Origin: Mycolicibacterium hodleri
Lineage (GTDB): Bacteria; Actinomycetota; Actinomycetes; Mycobacteriales; Mycobacteriaceae
Reading direction: 5' to 3'
Assembly: GCF_006439015.1 (NCBI RefSeq)
Contig: NZ_RCZG01000024.1
Span: 1-53,185 of the forward strand
DNA: 53,185 bases
Shown here: positions 50,311 to 53,185 of the stretch, one piece after another
How the letters are laid out: each line of letters starts with the position of its first letter
Position numbering within the stretch: position 1 is the first letter of the stretch
The notes under the pieces: model-generated
What the model was told of the DNA's origin: nothing
The model's database searches: none
The model's input: only the letters and a program-made list of their open reading frames with translations
Made by a program: the position numbers and the translations under genes

Positions 50311-50892
50311 ATGGGGGCGCCGTATGTGTCGATCCGGCGGCTGGCGGACAACTCGATGGCCGCGATGCTCGCCGCGGTCGAGCTGTACAACAAGCCGCAG
50401 ATCACCTACCGCGATGAACTGGCGGTCATGCTGGTCGTCAACGCGTGGGAGCTGGCGCTGAAGGCGGCGTTGCGGCGCAACCGGTCCTCGATCTACTACC
50501 CCAAGAAGCCCGGCGAGAAGTACCGCACGATCGGGCTGGACGACGCCTTGAATCGTGTGGAGCACTACGGTCTGTGGCCCCAGGGCATCGACGGCACGGG
50601 GGTCACGGCCAACGTAAAAGCCCTGTCCGAGTACCGCAACCGCGCCATTCACCTCCTCAACGCCCGAGGGTTGGGTGCGGCGACCCCTGCGACGCTGCCG
50701 CGGTGGTCCCTGGGAGACGGTGATAGTGCCACACGCCTGGGCCGTGGCCATAGGAAGCGTCTTCACGGCCTGCTGCGCATATCCGCGGGAGCGCAGCGGT
50801 CTCGGCGATCCGGCCGCGACCTATCCGCGCGGTCAGCATCATCGGTCGCGAGTAGCTCCAACCGAATCGCCAAGCTCGACGGCGCAGATTAA
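50311..50892 (+). pseudogene. DUF3644 (HEPN-like) gene, C-terminally truncated
   Basis: ATG 50311 follows GGGAGGGAGCC, a strong ribosome site. Residues 1-130 (IRRLADNSMAAMLAAVELYNKPQ, TYRDELAVMLVVNAWELALKAAL, YRNRAIHLLN, overview) match the N-terminal part of DUF3644. They contain R-N-x3-H (RNRAIH), the HEPN ribonuclease signature. After GLGAATPATLPRW the frame changes character to Arg/Ser-rich text with no family match, though it stays open to 50892. The usual full-length protein is longer, so the 3' part was lost or shifted. It may be an inactivated RNase-type defence gene. Confidence 0.65.
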
Positions 50893-51396
50893 TTCCCAAT
50901 TTTTTGTTTAGTACATTCCGATGCACTCCGTTGGGAAGATGACTGTCAATTTTGGGAACCTACAGTGGTTGTCGGTTCTCAAACTCGATGTCATTTCCTA
51001 AATCCCTGACCTGCGGCGACACATTCTGTCAGTGATGTCGTTGGGTTTTGTCTCAACTTCGTGTCATTTTCTGGAGCGTCGCGAAGGCTGGTCCCGCGGA
51101 GAGATCTGCCGCACTGTCATGTGCCCTCCCCGGCAGGTGCAACAAGTCACGCGACAAGTGCTGGCAGCCTGCTGCCACTCATGAATTCGTCTGTGCGACA
51201 ACACAACTAGTGATGCGGATCGCTCAGCACCGGGGACATCCCGCGAGTCAGATTCTGCGTCACAGATTCCCGTCCCTGGAGCCAACCGAATGCTCCGCCG
51301 CCGACTGCCTGCAGGCAGAGATGTCACGCGGCCGTTACGAAGCACCTTCTGGGTTCAGGCTTTCCTGAATACAGAAGTCGCTGTAACGTATGGGAG
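50893..51396. other. Gene-free stretch with repeats resembling an IS21-type terminus
   Basis: It holds TGTCAATTTTGGGAACC at 50943, TGTCGGTTC, TGTCATTTCC at 50988, TGTCGTTGGG near 51035 and TGTCATTTTCTGG at 51061, a series of related short direct repeats. Ends of IS21-family elements begin with TGT and carry such internal repeats. No transposase genes are present. A 14-base perfect palindrome CTGCCTGCAGGCAG lies at 51305-51318. The promoter of the ArsR gene is in the last 60 bases. Confidence 0.4.
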
Positions 51397-51726
51397 ATGG
51401 AGACCCTGGTTCAACACGGCGCGCTGGCCCGATTCGGTTACGCCCTGTCCGATACCACCCGTACGCAGATCCTCACGACCCTGCGGAAGGCGCCCGGGTA
51501 CCCATCCGAATTGGCGGAGCAGATCGGGGTCTCACGCCAAATCATGTCCAACCATCTGGCCTGCTTACGGGGCTGCGGACTGATCGTCGCGGTTCCCGAA
51601 GGCCGACGCTCCCGCTACGAACTCGCTGACCCCCGCATCGGACGAGCCCTCGACGACCTGGTCGGCCTCGTACTCGCCGTCGACCCGTCCTGCTGCCCTG
51701 ACGCCGACCACCAGGACTGCTGCTGA
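51397..51726 (+). CDS. cmtR: ArsR/SmtB-family metal sensor, CmtR type
   Basis: A 109-residue repressor. It resembles M. tuberculosis CmtR (cadmium/lead sensor), in particular NHLACLRGCGLIVAVPEGRRSRYELAD, where the two cysteines of the recognition helix (CLRGC) are the known CmtR ligands. The C-terminus is unusually Cys-rich (SCCPDADHQDCC), supplying the third ligand and extra ones. Metal binding should release it from DNA and switch on the transporter gene, which starts within its stop codon (TGATG). The symbol rests on similarity, not on a test. Confidence 0.85.
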   Translation: METLVQHGALARFGYALSDTTRTQILTTLRKAPGYPSELAEQIGVSRQIMSNHLACLRGCGLIVAVPEGRRSRYELADPRIGRALDDLVGLVLAVDPSCCPDADHQDCC

Positions 51727-52424
51727 TGGCATCTGATCTCGGCCTGCCCGTAGTGCGCCCCATACCGTCGTCTGCGCGACGGCAGCTGCTGTCCCGCCGG
51801 ATCCAACTATTCGTCGCGGCCACCATCACCTACAACGTGATCGAAGCGGTCATCGCGTTGACCGAAGGCACCAGAGTGTCGTCGGCCGCACTGATCGGCT
51901 TCGGCCTCGACTCTGTCATCGAGGTGTCATCCGCAGCAGCAGTGGCGTGGCAGTTCGCCGGAAAGGACCCGGAGGCGCGCGAGAAAGCTGCGCTGCGCAT
52001 CATCGCGTTCTCCTTCTTCACCCTGGCGCTGTACGTCACCATCGACGCCATCCGCTCACTCTTTGGAATCGGCGAGGCGCAACACTCAACCGTCGGGATC
52101 ATCCTGGGCGCCGTCAGCCTCCTCGTCATGCCGGTGCTGTCCTGGGCGCAACGTCGCGCCGGCCGCGAACTCGGCTCGCTATCGGCGGTCGCCGACTCCA
52201 AACAAACCCTGCTCTGCACCTACCTCTCGGCGGTCCTGCTCGTCGGTCTCCTACTCAACAGCCTCCTCGGGTGGTCCTGGGCCGATCCCATCGCCGCGCT
52301 CGTGATCGCCGTCATCGCTGTGAAAGAAGGCATCAACGCCTGGAAGGGCGACACCTGCTGCCCCGCACCAGTCACCACCAAAACCGCTGCAGCCAAACCC
52401 AGCCGCGACTGCTGCGACGACTAA
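51726..52424 (+). CDS. Cation-efflux (CDF-like) metal transporter
   Basis: A 232-residue protein with five to six membrane helices. Metal-site Asp residues lie in GFGLDSVIEVSSA (helix 2) and SLSAVADSKQTLLC (helix 5), the pattern of the short actinobacterial cation transporters found next to CmtR-type regulators. It lacks the cytoplasmic C-terminal domain of classic CDF proteins and ends instead in a Cys-rich tail (GDTCC and RDCCDD), which could deliver or sense thiophilic metals such as cadmium or zinc. It is translationally coupled to the regulator. Confidence 0.85.
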   Translation: MASDLGLPVVRPIPSSARRQLLSRRIQLFVAATITYNVIEAVIALTEGTRVSSAALIGFGLDSVIEVSSAAAVAWQFAGKDPEAREKAALRIIAFSFFTLALYVTIDAIRSLFGIGEAQHSTVGIILGAVSLLVMPVLSWAQRRAGRELGSLSAVADSKQTLLCTYLSAVLLVGLLLNSLLGWSWADPIAALVIAVIAVKEGINAWKGDTCCPAPVTTKTAAAKPSRDCCDD

Positions 52425-52446
52425 CTACAAGTCGGAAAGTACGAAC

Positions 52447-52788
52447 ATGGTCCGAATCACCGACCAGGCTCGAGCCCTGTATCGGCAAGAGATGGCGGCC
52501 GCCACAACCGCCGACACTGCCGACGAGCGGTGGACGCACCTCGAGCGGGCCCACATCGTCTCCCAGCCCCACCCGTGGCCGCACACCCGCAACCACGCCG
52601 CCATGCTCCACCTAGCCATGCGGCAGCATGACCGTCGCGAAGCGCTCGGCCAGATCATGCGGATCATCGTGGCCGCAACAGGATCACTGACGGGCCGCTA
52701 CCCGGAAGGCAACACCGGCCGCGTCGCAGCCGGCCTCATGACACCGATGCCGATACCACCCGATCTGGCCGCAGCGCTAACCCGATGA
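52447..52788 (+). CDS. DUF3703-family protein
   Basis: A 113-residue soluble protein with the DUF3703 pattern: WTHLERAHIVSQPHPWPHTRNHAAML, RREALGQIMRIIVAATGSLTGRYPEGNTGR and MTPMPIPPDL. The many conserved histidines suggest metal binding. It lies 22 bases after the cation transporter and completes a regulator-transporter-DUF3703 operon. The family is often found with metal resistance genes; its activity is unknown. The IS begins about 100 bases downstream and did not interrupt it. Confidence 0.85.
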   Translation: MVRITDQARALYRQEMAAATTADTADERWTHLERAHIVSQPHPWPHTRNHAAMLHLAMRQHDRREALGQIMRIIVAATGSLTGRYPEGNTGRVAAGLMTPMPIPPDLAAALTR

Positions 52789-52890
52789 CACCGCCGTCTC
52801 GCCGAACGGGGTGGTCATCGGTGATCGACACAGTCCGTCGCGGTTTGTCGCAGTGACGTGTCCATTTTTGCAGCAAGTCCGATTGACCGT

Positions 52891-53185
52891 GGTTGCGTCC
52901 ATCAAGGTGGTGTACGAGTCGGACCTGATCAGCGGTACCGGCGTGTCGTTGCCGAATGATTGAAGGTCATCGCGTGATTCTTCGAGAGACCGTCCAAAGT
53001 CACTCGAGCAAAGAAGGAACACACGCGATGACCGCTGCCCACGATATCGACTTGCCGGCCGTGTTGGCCGATCGACTCACCACCACCCACCCCGACGTGC
53101 TGCGCGAGCTGCTCGCCACGTTCATCCACACCCTGATGGGCGCCGAAGCCGACGCTCTGTGCGGCGCCGGATACGGCGAGCGCAG
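52891..53185 (+). mobile_element. 5' end of the second IS1081-like element (cut by window edge)
   Basis: Exact inverted copy of bases 4-298. It starts with GGTTGCGTCC at the boundary, contains a promoter region and the transposase start, and runs off the right edge. With the left copy it flanks about 52.6 kb in inverted orientation. This would be compatible with a composite element, or just with two unresolved copies of a multi-copy IS at the ends of an assembled sequence. Confidence 0.85.
53028..53185 (+). CDS. IS256-family transposase, N-terminal fragment
   Basis: ATG 53028 after AAGAAGGA; the first 52 codons are identical to those of the left copy. It runs off the window. See the left copy for the motif that supports the IS1081-like call. 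Confidence 0.85.
   Translation, partial: MTAAHDIDLPAVLADRLTTTHPDVLRELLATFIHTLMGAEADALCGAGYGER

Noticed and set aside
51305..51318. Perfect palindrome CTGCCTGCAGGCAG
   Set aside because: It is about 80 bases from the ArsR start, with no promoter-like elements around it; short GC palindromes are frequent at this composition, so no function is claimed.
1..53185. CRISPR arrays, tRNA or rRNA genes, replication and partition genes
   Set aside because: I looked for regular repeats, cloverleaf-like sequences and for Rep, ParA or ParB motifs in the listed frames and saw none I could support.

Overview
The window is high-GC actinobacterial DNA, almost certainly from a Mycobacterium. The pointers are IS1081-like (IS256-family) transposase ends at both edges, a homologue of M. 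tuberculosis Rv1481 (VWA protein), a CmtR-type ArsR sensor, and a long MobF/TraA relaxase of the kind carried by mycobacterial plasmids. It looks like accessory DNA (a plasmid or integrated mobile element). I saw no replication initiator, partition genes, type IV secretion genes, rRNA, tRNA or CRISPR array. Both ends are the 5' part of the same IS in opposite orientation: bases 4-298 mirror 52891-53185. So the window stops inside two different IS copies, and the sequence alone cannot show it to be a closed circle.

Layout. (1) 1-1067: IS end and a secreted-type protein whose 5' end the IS removed. (2) 1297-12138, all on the minus strand: a type I restriction-modification operon hsdM-hsdS-(GIY-YIG nuclease)-hsdR-(YgjP-type metallopeptidase) joined by short overlaps, preceded by two uncharacterised genes, one with an IF-2 N-terminal-like domain. 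A Zur-like palindrome lies in the hsdM promoter. (3) 12139-21415: degraded DNA, a small helical protein, a candidate origin of transfer with a perfect 11-base tandem repeat, the 1952-residue relaxase-helicase and small genes. (4) 21416-22460: decayed DNA with a VapC-like remnant and hairpins. (5) 22488-49787: a large envelope and stress block. It holds PAP2 phosphatase, a COG4280 membrane protein, two OmpR-type two-component systems, DUF2231, two DUF347-repeat (COG4705) membrane proteins, a lipid-anchored phosphatase-like protein, two further lipoproteins, a MacB/FtsX-type ABC exporter, a VWA protein, a ZIP metal transporter, UppP, a phosphodiester-glycosidase-domain protein, Lgt and a ClC channel. 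(6) 49788-52788: gene debris, a truncated DUF3644/HEPN-like gene, then a CmtR-like regulator, a cation-efflux transporter and DUF3703. (7) IS end.

The main observation is that the envelope block appears to be one regulon. Nine promoter regions there carry two 7-base half-sites ending in CAGC (or close to it), separated by 3-4 bases so that they repeat every 10-11 bases, for example TCTCAGC-GGTC-ATTCAGC before PAP2 and ATTCAGC-GTTA-TCACAGC before the ABC operon. This has the architecture of the mycobacterial PhoP site (TCACAGC-N4-TCACAGC). I saw no such site in front of the restriction or conjugation genes. The likely readers are the two OmpR-family regulators encoded in the block. The pattern suggests a transferable envelope-remodelling stress response that recycles undecaprenyl carrier (PAP2, UppP), matures lipoproteins (Lgt), exports a substrate (ABC) and moves ions or metals (ZIP, ClC, CDF, DUF347). 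The inducing signal cannot be read from the sequence.
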